From the NCBI RefSeq assembly GCF_900128985.1, contig NZ_FQUC01000021.1, positions 1-55,545 on the forward strand: a stretch of 55,545 nucleotides of DNA, written 5' to 3'. Made by a program: the position numbers and the translations under genes. Positions 1 to 8,200 of the stretch are shown piece after piece. The stretch comes from Indolivaga macrotermitis (lineage in GTDB: Bacteria; Bacteroidota; Bacteroidia; Bacteroidales; Dysgonomonadaceae). The notes beneath the pieces were generated by a model. The model was not told where the DNA came from. It saw nothing but the letters and a program-made list of their open reading frames with translations, and ran no database searches. Every line of letters starts with the position of its first letter. Position 1 is the first letter of the stretch.

Positions 1-413
1 ATATCAGCTAGTTCTTCTTTGTTTATACCTTTCCATAGCTCTGCTGCGGTTTTAGCAGCTTCTTTATAGCGTCCTTTATCTTCGTCTTTCTCGAATATCG
101 ACTTTATTTCTACCATACACATTATAATAGCAGCTCCTATCGTTGCGTATGGAATGTTACTCGGATTGATCTCTGAAATAATAATTAGTGAATCCACTAG
201 GCTAAAAGCCAATAATAGATTATACCTCTTTCGCAATTTATCCAAAGTCCTGTCAAGTCCATAAGTATGAGTATATATACCTTTTGCCTTTGATTTACTT
301 ATACCGGACCATAGATCAGCAATTACAGCCAGTAAGACTATTATATACGCAAACAGAACTTTATATATCGCTGGTAGATATGGGTCTAGTATTTCTCGAA
401 CTATTTCTTTCAT
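1..413 (-). CDS. Phage holin-like membrane protein (3' part missing)
   Basis: This leftward reading frame is open from an ATG at 413 to the window edge, so the C-terminus is missing. The first 25 residues are followed by a hydrophobic stretch (VLFAYIIVLLAVIADLW) and a second one near residues 75-100, with charged residues between them. That layout fits small phage holins, which make the inner-membrane lesion that releases the endolysin. The start overlaps the stop of the upstream gene in an ATGA, which implies translational coupling. The endolysin is presumably beyond the left edge. The holin call rests on topology, family resemblance and position after the tail genes. Confidence 0.6.
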   Translation of the reverse strand, partial: MKEIVREILDPYLPAIYKVLFAYIIVLLAVIADLWSGISKSKAKGIYTHTYGLDRTLDKLRKRYNLLLAFSLVDSLIIISEINPSNIPYATIGAAIIMCMVEIKSIFEKDEDKGRYKEAAKTAAELWKGINKEELAD

Positions 414-757
414 TTGGCTTTCTTATTTATAGATAAATACTTTATGAATTCAAACCTTTTTCGGACACCTAAATATCCCATATCAACCTGATTACTATAT
501 GCCTCCCTTTCGAATGATATATTGTAATAAGCGGCTTTAGCATTCCGGTATTGGATCAACCTAACAATCCATTCTACACCGTACCAGAGATAGAAGAATA
601 AGTATAAAAGCTCTTTCATCTGTCTGGTGTGAATTTGTTCATGGTTAATAGTGGTATCCGATATCGGTTTATACTCTTTCCGAGCAAAGATGATCCCGAA
701 AAGATTAATCGCTATATACCCTTTGATTGGCAAAATGGTGTTGTAGATTATTTTCAT
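410..757 (-). CDS. Small membrane protein with HExxH motif
   Basis: A 115-aa protein with a hydrophobic N-terminal third, HEQIH at residues 39-43, a hydrophobic aromatic segment at about 50-68 and FEREAY at about 82-87. HExxH followed by a downstream glutamate is the gluzincin zinc-protease layout, and the motif sits at the membrane face. I recall similar short proteins in Bacteroidales prophages without assigned function. It overlaps the holin start by 4 nt, so it belongs to the lysis cassette. A role in cell-wall or membrane protein processing during lysis is inference. It is far shorter than known proteases, so the motif may be structural. Confidence 0.6.
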   Translation of the reverse strand: MKIIYNTILPIKGYIAINLFGIIFARKEYKPISDTTINHEQIHTRQMKELLYLFFYLWYGVEWIVRLIQYRNAKAAYYNISFEREAYSNQVDMGYLGVRKRFEFIKYLSINKKAK

Positions 758-815
758 CTGGTTATTTATCCTAAAATATAAAGAGGCTGCTTATTTTTAT
801 ATTAAAGGTAAAGAC

Positions 816-846
816 ATAAAAAATGCCTACCATGTAAATGATAGGC
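816..846 (-). terminator. Probable leftward terminator
   Basis: On the minus strand GCCTA and TAGGC pair across a 12-nt loop and are followed by six T residues. It separates the lysis genes from leftward transcription out of the cargo region. The rest of the interval 757-1095 holds only AT-rich DNA and the promoter listed next. Confidence 0.5.
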
Positions 847-1057
847 TAGGGATAAACAGAACGATATATGTTTGAATATCATCCCTATATTTGTTGAATA
901 ATTATTATATTAAATTAGAAAGTGATGGTAGAAGTGTGTTTTTTTTTGTATTCAGAAGAACTTAATGTCAACTTTTGATGTTCTTACTATATCTTATAAC
1001 ATCATGTACTATAAGATTTTTTAGCTTTATTTTTTATTTGTAATTGAAAAATAATTG

Positions 1058-1065
1058 TAGTTTTG
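1058..1065 (+). promoter_or_regulatory. Bacteroidota-type -7 box (TAGTTTTG)
   Basis: TAGTTTTG matches the Bacteroidota -7 consensus TAnnTTTG and lies 30 nt before the ATG at 1095. A TTG at 1038-1040 could be the -33 element, although the 17-nt spacing is slightly short. It would drive the two rightward genes and insulate them from the leftward phage operon. Confidence 0.5.
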
Positions 1066-1094
1066 CACAAAACACGTGAACAAACTAAATAACT

Positions 1095-1307
1095 ATGAGT
1101 ATGGCAAATATATTCAGTCGTATATCTTCCAGAAAATCCGAAAGAACACAAGAGGAACTTACTATGCAGTATAAGAGACAATTAATGGAAGCCTTAAGCA
1201 TAGACAAGCTAAACGATGCTTGGCAAATAGCAAAAAAAGAAGTTGAAGAAGAAGAGGCTCAGAAAGAGGAATCAGAACATAAACGATTATCTTTAGCTGT
1301 TAAGTAG
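1095..1307 (+). CDS. Hypothetical small charged protein
   Basis: A 70-aa protein that I do not recognise. It has a basic N-terminal third, followed by a helical segment (LMEALSIDKLNDAWQIAK) and a strongly acidic glutamate-rich tail. No signal peptide or membrane segment is seen. It is followed 9 nt later by the next gene and has its own promoter, opposite to the phage late operon, so it is likely cargo expressed in the lysogen. Confidence 0.55.
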   Translation: MSMANIFSRISSRKSERTQEELTMQYKRQLMEALSIDKLNDAWQIAKKEVEEEEAQKEESEHKRLSLAVK

Positions 1308-1316
1308 TAAGATAGC

Positions 1317-1814
1317 ATGGAAAAGCAAAACGACACAAATCCGATACAGACAAAATCTCCCCACTTTTACGACAACCTTACAGCCTCCTTAGATAACGAA
1401 ATTTTAATAGCTTTGGCCTACGACCGGTATAAGCGTGAAAAAATAAAGGTAATCAAAGACTTCAGGGATTCCGGAATGAATAGTAAGAATATCGATAAAA
1501 AGATGAAGGAATGGCAAAAGACCGAATGTAACAAAGTGGATTTATACATAGACAAAGCTACAAGTACCTACGCTAAATCTATGCAAATAGCGTTAGAGGG
1601 TCCCTCTAAAGAGCTAGCTGAAGAAAGGAATGCCTTTAGGAATAGCGTAGCTCATTTTTGCCCCAAAAGAGAAACCCGGACCTCATCTTTTTTGTGGTCA
1701 GTTGGAGCTTCTGTTGTAGCATGGCTCATAACTATATTAATTGTGTTGATAGCATGGGTGTCTCGTTTGCCTAAGGGTACATCTGATAGATTGATAGCTC
1801 TTATTTCGGGATGA
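1317..1814 (+). CDS. Hypothetical tail-anchored membrane protein
   Basis: A 165-aa protein with a soluble, charged, helical N-terminal region of about 120 residues and one strong C-terminal membrane segment (VVAWLITILIVLIAWV, about 134-150), so the bulk of the protein should face the cytoplasm. I do not recognise the family. It is the second gene of a two-gene rightward unit ending at the terminator at about 1850. Membrane-anchored cargo expressed from a prophage often concerns superinfection exclusion, but nothing here proves that. Confidence 0.55.
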   Translation: MEKQNDTNPIQTKSPHFYDNLTASLDNEILIALAYDRYKREKIKVIKDFRDSGMNSKNIDKKMKEWQKTECNKVDLYIDKATSTYAKSMQIALEGPSKELAEERNAFRNSVAHFCPKRETRTSSFLWSVGASVVAWLITILIVLIAWVSRLPKGTSDRLIALISG

Positions 1815-1845
1815 TAATGGTGTTTTAAAGATAGTATAGTAGAAA

Positions 1846-1876
1846 ATAAAAATCCCGACGATAATCGGGATTTTTA
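1846..1876. terminator. Bidirectional terminator
   Basis: AAAAATCCCGA and TCGGGATTTTT pair around a short loop, with an oligo-T run on either strand. It ends the rightward genes 1095-1814. On the other strand it would end any leftward transcript that passes through the CRISPR array. Confidence 0.75.
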
Positions 1877-1910
1877 TTTGAAATACATCATTTTTTGGAA
1901 TCCTAATGAG

Positions 1911-1934
1911 TTGTGATAGTTGTTGAATTACAGC
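1911..1934 (+). repeat. Partial inverted CRISPR repeat, left flank
   Basis: GTTGTGATA at 1911-1919 is identical to the first nine bases of the CRISPR repeat but lies in the opposite orientation to the array. It is followed by TTGAATTACAG, which resembles the repeat end TTGAAATACAG. It looks like an inverted repeat copy with an internal deletion. On the minus strand it is followed by CAACTCATTAGG. Confidence 0.45.
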
Positions 1935-1951
1935 GTATTATCTATACATAT

Positions 1952-2458
1952 ACTGTATTTCAAGGAACTAAGATACAAAATTGAAAGCTTATCACAACAA
2001 CGGTTTACTATCGTACACGACTTCTAAACTGTATTTCAAGGAACTAAGATACAAAATTGAAAGCTTATCACAACCGCATGGAGCTGGCACCATTAGTACT
2101 CTTTACTGTATTTCAAGGAACTAAGATACAAAATTGAAAGCTTATCACAACAATTGTATTGCTTTTAGTTTAGCGTTCTTGACTGTATTTCAAGGAACTA
2201 AGATACAAAATTGAAAGCTTATCACAACTGCCTCACTCTTAGCTTTGCTTATTATAGACTGTATTTCAAGGAACTAAGATACAAAATTGAAAGCTTATCA
2301 CAACAAGTAACATACAGCATTCTTCTGATACTTCACTGTATTTCAAGGAACTAAGATACAAAATTGAAAGCTTATGACAACATTTAATTTATTGTTATTA
2401 AATAAAAGTAAACTGTATTTCAAGGAACTAAGATACAAAATTGAAAGCTTATGACAAC
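1952..2458 (-). CRISPR. Type II-C-like CRISPR array, 7 repeats, 6 spacers
   Basis: Seven 47-nt repeats lie at 1952-1998, 2028-2074, 2105-2151, 2182-2228, 2258-2304, 2335-2381 and 2412-2458. They are separated by unrelated spacers of 29 or 30 nt. Five repeats are identical. The two rightmost carry one shared change (ATCACAAC to ATGACAAC). Read on the minus strand the repeat begins GTTGTGATAAGCTTTCAA and ends GAAATACAG, close to the 47-nt repeats of Bacteroides type II-C systems as I remember them. That sets the crRNA strand as minus. No cas gene is in the window, so Cas9 would have to come from elsewhere. The array starts 33 nt downstream of a leftward gene and is followed on that strand by a terminator. 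Confidence 0.95.
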
Positions 2459-2468
2459 TACATTAATG

Positions 2469-2482
2469 GAGTTGTCATAACT
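2469..2482 (+). repeat. Partial inverted CRISPR repeat, right flank
   Basis: GTTGTCATAA at 2471-2480 equals the first ten bases of the variant repeat in inverted orientation, 12 nt outside the last repeat. With the repeat end ATGACAAC at 2451-2458 it forms a perfect 8-bp hairpin. It carries the same one-base variant as the neighbouring repeat, while the left flank carries the standard form. Confidence 0.5.
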
Positions 2483-2490
2483 CTATATAT

Positions 2491-2814
2491 TTATGCGATT
2501 GATATTATATTCATTCTCTTAAATGATCTGAAAGCTTCTTTTTCAGTGTCCCAGTAGGTAAAAAGAAGATCATTCGATTTTCTCTCTGTGCCTTTTATCT
2601 TATCAGCTATTACATCTTCTTTCAAAGTGCCGAATGCTTGACGAATCGAACCATCGATCTTTTGAAAATAAAACTTAGCGATACCCTTACGCATTGCTTT
2701 CGCTAATTTGAATAGTTGCCATGCCTTTTTAAGACATTCTGCGAATGCTTCGCCTGTTACCTTGAATAGTCGCCATGCTTCGCTCATTATTCTGCTTAAA
2801 TCTGTAGTTTTCAT
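2491..2814 (-). CDS. WYL_2 / SH3-barrel family protein (copy 1)
   Basis: A 107-aa protein with a helical N-terminal half (AWRLFK and AWQLFK elements) and a C-terminal stretch reading FYFQKIDGSIRQAFGTL, then a segment ending in a tyrosine- and phenylalanine-rich strand. This matches small Bacteroidales proteins annotated as SH3-barrel or WYL_2 (DUF2693), whose function is unknown. A paralogue lies at 22801-23121 in an equivalent cassette. It is the last gene of a leftward trio (3533, 3181, 2814) controlled from the divergent region at about 3540-3690, and the CRISPR array lies directly downstream on the same strand. Confidence 0.7.
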   Translation of the reverse strand: MKTTDLSRIMSEAWRLFKVTGEAFAECLKKAWQLFKLAKAMRKGIAKFYFQKIDGSIRQAFGTLKEDVIADKIKGTERKSNDLLFTYWDTEKEAFRSFKRMNIISIA

Positions 2815-2857
2815 AATCTTTATTTTTTTATGCGGGGCTTTCGCCCCGATTGGTTAT

Positions 2858-3181
2858 TTAATTTACGTTATCTTCTATCTCGTAATCACATGAACCATTA
2901 CATCGAGTAATCTCAGCTACTGCGATGCCGGTTATATCTACATACATACAGAAGTTGTCTACTTCTACGATATGCCAGCCATCATTGTAACGTACATATC
3001 CATCTTCATAGATAGTTTGTATAAGTGTACGGCCGTCAGGCATTTCATAAGATGCCAGTTCACAAGGATTTTTGATAGTGCCATTATTATACTCGCTAAT
3101 GTCGGACATAGCTTTTAGGACTCTATTAGCTAACTTTCTTTTAGTATCGAATTTGTCTGTATATATATGTGTTGCTTTCAT
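2858..3181 (-). CDS. Hypothetical accessory protein
   Basis: A 107-aa soluble protein that I cannot assign. Its middle reads like a beta-sheet protein (MPDGRTLIQTIYEDGYVRYN). It starts MKA-, as do other members of both accessory cassettes, and lies between the WYL_2 gene and a second hypothetical gene with gaps of about 40 nt. A GC-rich inverted repeat lies in each gap (GGGGCTTTCGCCCC near 2835 and CCCCGAAGGGG near 3201), perhaps mRNA-processing or attenuating hairpins. Confidence 0.6.
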   Translation of the reverse strand: MKATHIYTDKFDTKRKLANRVLKAMSDISEYNNGTIKNPCELASYEMPDGRTLIQTIYEDGYVRYNDGWHIVEVDNFCMYVDITGIAVAEITRCNGSCDYEIEDNVN

Positions 3182-3218
3182 ATGTGTGTATTTGAAGCCC
3201 CCGAAGGGGCTGTTTGTC

Positions 3219-3533
3219 TTATGCTGTCATTAATTCGCTCATATATCTCTCATATTCATTGTACGCTTTTATACTCATTTCGAGAAGCTCAAATTTGCCA
3301 TCTCTTTGAATACATACAAAGTCAACAACTACACCTACTTGCTTAGTTAAGAAAAGCATATAGTCAACACCTTCTACTTTTATTAATTTAGGCATATCCT
3401 TAGAAGATAGATTGTAATTCATACGTACAACTTCACATACATCTTCAGGTCTGCAATAAGAGCAATAAGGGTTATAATCTTCTTTTTTTAAGCCCTTAAT
3501 GAAGTTTACTTTGTTTGAATCGTTTGCTTTCAT
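3219..3533 (-). CDS. Hypothetical accessory protein, first gene of cassette 1
   Basis: A 104-aa protein with a cysteine pair (CSYC) near residue 24 and a C-terminus ending ELMTA. The protein at 23140-23526 in cassette 2 ends ELMTAHF, which hints at a common origin, though the rest of the two proteins differs. The function is unknown. It is the promoter-proximal gene of the leftward trio. Confidence 0.6.
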   Translation of the reverse strand: MKANDSNKVNFIKGLKKEDYNPYCSYCRPEDVCEVVRMNYNLSSKDMPKLIKVEGVDYMLFLTKQVGVVVDFVCIQRDGKFELLEMSIKAYNEYERYMSELMTA

Positions 3534-3688
3534 ATGTGATATTTAAATTATAAAATATGTTGTTATAATTATATCACAAATATAAAAATATATTTTATAT
3601 TACGCAAGCTTTTATAAGAAATTATTTTATATTTGTATGTTTTTATAAAATGTATTCTTATATTTGCTGTATAATTAATACTTTACTT
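3534..3688. promoter_or_regulatory. Divergent promoter/operator region of XRE cassette 1
   Basis: This very AT-rich interval separates the leftward trio from the rightward XRE gene. TATATTTG boxes, which fit TAnnTTTG, occur at 3628-3635 and 3659-3666. The second ends 22 nt before the ATG at 3689. Several TATAAAAT/ATTTTATA elements (around 3551, 3578-3597, 3623 and 3641) form imperfect palindromes and are plausible operators for the XRE protein. Confidence 0.5.
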
Positions 3689-3970
3689 ATGTTCAGAATT
3701 AAGGAGATTATAAAAGAGAAAAATTTAAAAGTCAGTGATATTGCTGATAACATGGGAATTGCTCAGCCAAGCTTAAGTAATCTAATAAATGGGAAGACGA
3801 AACCATCTCTAGATATGCTCGAAAGAATTGCGGAAGCATTAAATGTTCCCATTAAAGAGTTATTTGCAAATGATGGGATTACCGGCTTTATTAAAATAAA
3901 AGAAGATATTAGAGAAATAAATTCAATACAGGATATTGAAAAATTATTAGAAGAAATAAAAGGAAAATAG
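3689..3970 (+). CDS. XRE-family transcriptional regulator (cassette 1)
   Basis: A 93-aa protein from the ATG at 3689. An in-frame upstream ATG at 3650 would lie before a promoter box, so I prefer the later start. Residues 1-65 are an XRE helix-turn-helix: VSDIADNMGIAQPSLSNLI is the classic pattern, followed by KPSLDMLERIAEALNV. The short helical C-terminus may dimerise. It is divergent from the trio 2491-3533, the usual geometry for an autorepressor controlling both directions. It is followed by the zinc-ribbon gene 46 nt downstream. Confidence 0.8.
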   Translation: MFRIKEIIKEKNLKVSDIADNMGIAQPSLSNLINGKTKPSLDMLERIAEALNVPIKELFANDGITGFIKIKEDIREINSIQDIEKLLEEIKGK

Positions 3971-4016
3971 AAAGGAATGTTTAGTTTTGTGTAAACAAAC
4001 AAAACTATATAATGCT

Positions 4017-4757
4017 ATGGCTCTGATCAATTGTTCTGAATGCGGTAAGCAAGTTAGCGATAAAGCTGTAAGTTGCCCCACCTGTGGAAATCCAATAAAC
4101 AAACACACTACATCTAATGCGATATCTTCATCCAATGATATAATGAAATGTCCTAAATGTAATTCCACAAATTTAACAAGTGATAAAAAAGGGTTTAGTG
4201 GACGGAAAGCTGTTGCAGGTGCTGTTCTTACAGGGGGGATAGGATTGTTAGCTGGCACCATAGGAAGTAATAAAATGATGATTACTTGTCTGAACTGTGG
4301 ATATAAATATAAAGCAGGAGAATACCATTCTGAAAAGCGAAAATTTGACAATGAAAGAGCTATAAATAGACGCATTGCGAACGGAGAAGAATCTTTTGCC
4401 GGACTTATAATAGTGGGATTTATATTTAGTATTGTCGGGGCTATTATATCCTATAATTTATATCAAAGCGATTGGGATTTCTTAGGGACAATATTTACTA
4501 TAGCTACATTTATATGTGTTGCTTTCACAATATTAGTCATATACTCAGAGAATAATAAAACTTTGACTAAGAATAAGCCCGCAAATAAAAATAATACTAA
4601 TACTTTATCTGATAATCAACTTGATAATATTTTAAAAGATTATATTCGAAAGGGGCAATTATTGCAAGCCGTAGACTTTTATAGGTTAAGGAAGGGTATT
4701 GAATTTAACGAAGCAAAAGACTATATAGATAATTTAGCTTCAAATATTAATAAATAA
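4017..4757 (+). CDS. Zinc-ribbon membrane protein
   Basis: From ATG 4017 the protein has 246 residues. It starts with a zinc ribbon (CSECGKQ and CPTCGNP), then a second pair of CxxC motifs (CPKCN and CLNCGYKY) flanking a glycine-rich hydrophobic insert. Two membrane segments follow at about 125-145 and 150-170. The C-terminus contains a motif like the L7/L12 C-terminal domain (EFNEAKDYID). The start is chosen because the ribbon begins immediately after it. Such proteins occur as prophage cargo and in host genomes without known function. It shares direction with the XRE regulator and a lipoprotein gene. Confidence 0.65.
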   Translation: MALINCSECGKQVSDKAVSCPTCGNPINKHTTSNAISSSNDIMKCPKCNSTNLTSDKKGFSGRKAVAGAVLTGGIGLLAGTIGSNKMMITCLNCGYKYKAGEYHSEKRKFDNERAINRRIANGEESFAGLIIVGFIFSIVGAIISYNLYQSDWDFLGTIFTIATFICVAFTILVIYSENNKTLTKNKPANKNNTNTLSDNQLDNILKDYIRKGQLLQAVDFYRLRKGIEFNEAKDYIDNLASNINK

Positions 4758-4771
4758 AATCACCAACTAGG

Positions 4772-5188
4772 ATGAAACAACTACTAACTATCCTATTTGC
4801 AATAACATTATTCGCTTGCAGTAGCGATGAAAATGAACCAATAGTTACACAAGATTATACCAGTTTTACGATCGCTCGTGAAACTGACAATTCTATAACA
4901 TACAATTGCGTTATCGGCTATCAGGGATCAGACGGTATATGGATTCGTGTCGCATCTCTTGGAGATATTAAAGGAAAAACGGAGTCCAAAGAAATAATAG
5001 TTGATTACGCCAAAATTAAAGAGGTTTATATGTTTCAAGATTATTATGAGAATGGAGCATATAAAGAAACATTAATTGCTGTTAACCCATTTGTTTTAAA
5101 GGAAAATATTAAAAATACATTTATCATATCTAATAATTACAGCATCAGAACCGTAAACAAAGATGATCCCAAACAATACCCGATATGA
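4772..5188 (+). CDS. Putative lipoprotein
   Basis: A 138-aa protein whose first 17 residues form a lipoprotein signal peptide (MKQLLTILFAITLFACS, lipobox LFAC with Cys16). The acidic residues after the cysteine (SSDENEP) fit the surface-export tendency known for Bacteroidota lipoproteins. The mature part looks beta-rich and is not recognised. It follows the zinc-ribbon gene by 14 nt and ends at a strong terminator. Prophage lipoproteins often block superinfection or alter the cell surface. That role is only inferred here. Confidence 0.65.
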   Translation: MKQLLTILFAITLFACSSDENEPIVTQDYTSFTIARETDNSITYNCVIGYQGSDGIWIRVASLGDIKGKTESKEIIVDYAKIKEVYMFQDYYENGAYKETLIAVNPFVLKENIKNTFIISNNYSIRTVNKDDPKQYPI

Positions 5189-5198
5189 TCTAATTATT

Positions 5199-5233
5199 AA
5201 ATATCCGATCTAGGAAGGATCGGATATTTTTTT
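5199..5233. terminator. Bidirectional terminator between cargo and tail genes
   Basis: AAATATCCGATC and GATCGGATATTT pair over about 11 bp with a 7-nt loop, flanked by oligo-T on the plus strand and A/T on the other. It lies between the converging lipoprotein gene and the tail-tip gene. Confidence 0.75.
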
Positions 5234-5236
5234 ATT

Positions 5237-8200
5237 TTAATATTTATATTTGCTCAGTAACCATACTTTTACTTTAACATCATCTACCAGTCTATCATCA
5301 ACACATACAACCGTAGCCGTCTCTCCCTCGACAATATCAATATAAGTACTCTCGGTACTGTTCTGATATAACTTATGACCTGTAGGAGGTTGTAACCTTA
5401 TAGAACCGCTCATCCATTGCTTCAACTCGAGTTTTAAACCGATATAAGCGTCAGCAGGCAGCGTAACGGTTTGCTGTACGGTCGAATCAGAGAAAATATA
5501 AGTATCGGTTGTTAATAGTTCGGTGTTTTGGTCGGTTGTTCCGGATATCTGTTTTACCTTTAATATTAACCCATTCACTCGAAGCTTATCGAACCAACCA
5601 CCATAAGCAGGAGTTACATCCGAAGCATTCACATTTGAAGCAGTTCCGTAAACACCTATCGTACCTTTATAATTCTCTCCAGTATTTATTGCGCCCCGAC
5701 CTAACGCTGAAACAGAAGATAGGTAAGTATTACCATCAACGGCGGAACTAACATAACTACCCCTGCTTGACACATTCAACCCATTAGCCGAAAGGCGGGA
5801 ATTATTATTTGTATTGTATGCATAAATACCATAAGACCCAGGATCGATCTCTATCGTTTCCTGTCCTTGCAGTTCCGGCGAGTCCCAAAGCTTTTTGACC
5901 CTGAATATACCGTTAGTACCATCCAGTAGTATTTTAGGAGTGCCATCCGTATTTTGAGCAATAGAGCTGAACTTGTCATTATCGATAATCCACCCGGCAA
6001 ATAAAGCCTCACCGAATACTTTTAATGTTTCGCGAATTACAGCATTGGCCAGAGTCAAAGTGTTCTCTTCTGTCACATTCCAATCTAAGCCCGGCACTTT
6101 AAACTGATTATCCAACAATCGCCACCAACTATTCCCGTCGCTCGAATAAATATTATCGACAGTCATTTGTCCGGGCAGAATCTCGGTGTATCCGTACACG
6201 GTTCGAAAAGAACGATCCCCTTCAAATTCGGAACTCAGATAACCGACCCATAAGCAATAATAGCCATCAATATCATAAAGCCCTATACCCTCAGAGGATA
6301 TAAAGAATTCACCGGTACCGATCATTAAGCCATCCGTCTCGTCAAATGATTTAGAGCATTTCATATAGACATAATATCCCTGATCTGTTTCAGTGAGAAC
6401 ATCAGTCAAATATTGAGTAACACTCCAGTACTTGTACTGGTCAGGCTGCCGGTTCGGCTGCATCGTATCAATGTCAAGAGTCATATGCTTCACATTACTC
6501 GCCGGTAAGAGGAATTTCTTCGTTTCCGGATCAAAAGCAAAAGCCGGAGTTTGAACAGTCAGCCAGTCGGCCGCAACAAATTGATATTGCAGGGTTTCAT
6601 CACCAAATAAAGCCATCATCGAATGAATAGATACAGAACTTAGAAGCTGTTCAACAAAGCTACCCGATGGATCACGCATTGCATTTAATAACTCCATCGA
6701 TTGGGCCCAGCTTCTTTTAGCGAATCGTATCACCTCCTGTTGTTTCCGGTCAACCGTCTGCTCATTATTCTCTACCTTATTGACGACTGATGTGTTGAAT
6801 GAAGTACGGGTAACACTATTCGATAATTCAATCTTAGGCATTCTCGGCTTATTGACAAACCGTGTAGTCGCTGTTATCCGGATATCAGCACCTTCAGGTA
6901 AGAAATGAGGATCGGTAAGGTGGATAAAGTAACCGATATTCAAACGGTCACCGATAACACCCCAATTCTCTTTAGCATACTTCTGGTCCAAAGTAACCGA
7001 ATAAGTATATTGAGGCTGTTCATTCTCGTACAGATAAGCGACAACCTCATTCAAGGCTTTCTCTTCCGCTTCATCTATGTACTCCTGAGGTAATTTAATA
7101 TGAAATACAGCATACTTATCACCAACTGCAGGGATAATAGTACCTTGAGGATATACCAAGCCATTCTCTGAAATAGGCTGAATACGGAACCGTTTTGTCG
7201 TATGGTCGTAAGCGAAAGTAAATTCTTTTTCCGATCCGGCCAGTTCACCTGTTTGAAAGATAATAGCAGCCGTTTCTCCGGCAATCGCCAGCTGATTGTA
7301 GTCGATTACATTATCAGCATCAATAAATGCCCATAAACCCTTGCTGTCGTCTATTTCTTCAACGCCGGTAATAGTACCTTCATGTGACGGGTAAATCTCG
7401 GTAACATCGAGTGTTTCCTCAGGAGGAACAGCAACATCCCTCAGTGGTACTGCACGCTCAATATAAGAACCTGTAGAATCGGTTACATATTCAATTCCTT
7501 CGTAAACAATAGTCCTGCTTTTCGGCAGCCGTAAAGTATCATTACCATACGAAGCAAAATCAATATTCCGGTCGGATGATTCGATCCAGACGCGCGAGAT
7601 AGGTGTTTTATAAATCTTTCTCTCAAGACCATACAGAATACCGTTTCCTTCACCATAAGCAAGTGGGATAGGAGGGAAGTCTTTTCTCTCTACTTTCTTT
7701 AAATGAACCGTTTTACCTTCAACATTGAATTCGGTCTTATACCTGTCAGCGACATCACCCAAGAATTCATAACAGAACATATCGTTTATGTCGATAGTCA
7801 TTTCAACACCATCAATACACTCTCCTTTAGTCCATCCCCTGTTACGGTCGTTATAGTTCATACAATCGATAATCATATCCAGAAAGTCGGAAGGAGTACC
7901 ACGCAATGAATATTTAATCTTCGGTGGAGCGTTTAACTCGATACTTCCATCCGGCTCTTTATTCAGTGTAATGAACTTAAACTTTGTTTTCTTCATATAA
8001 GCAACAGGAGCCTCAAGAACTAAAGTGTATTCGTAATTCCTGTTACCCGATTTCTTGAAGTTATTCTCGCTGACCAGATAATACATCATGTTCTGGAATA
8101 CACAGTACATATCAATAGGCATATCTATATACTGTGTCAGGTTGAAATACAAACTCAGGTCGTCACGATTCATTATCGAATTATAAGCGTATGATTCGTC

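Noticed and set aside
1911-1934. The left array flank as a complete tracrRNA
   Set aside because: Only nine contiguous bases pair with the repeat start, too little for a normal repeat/anti-repeat duplex. The site at 49527 pairs better.
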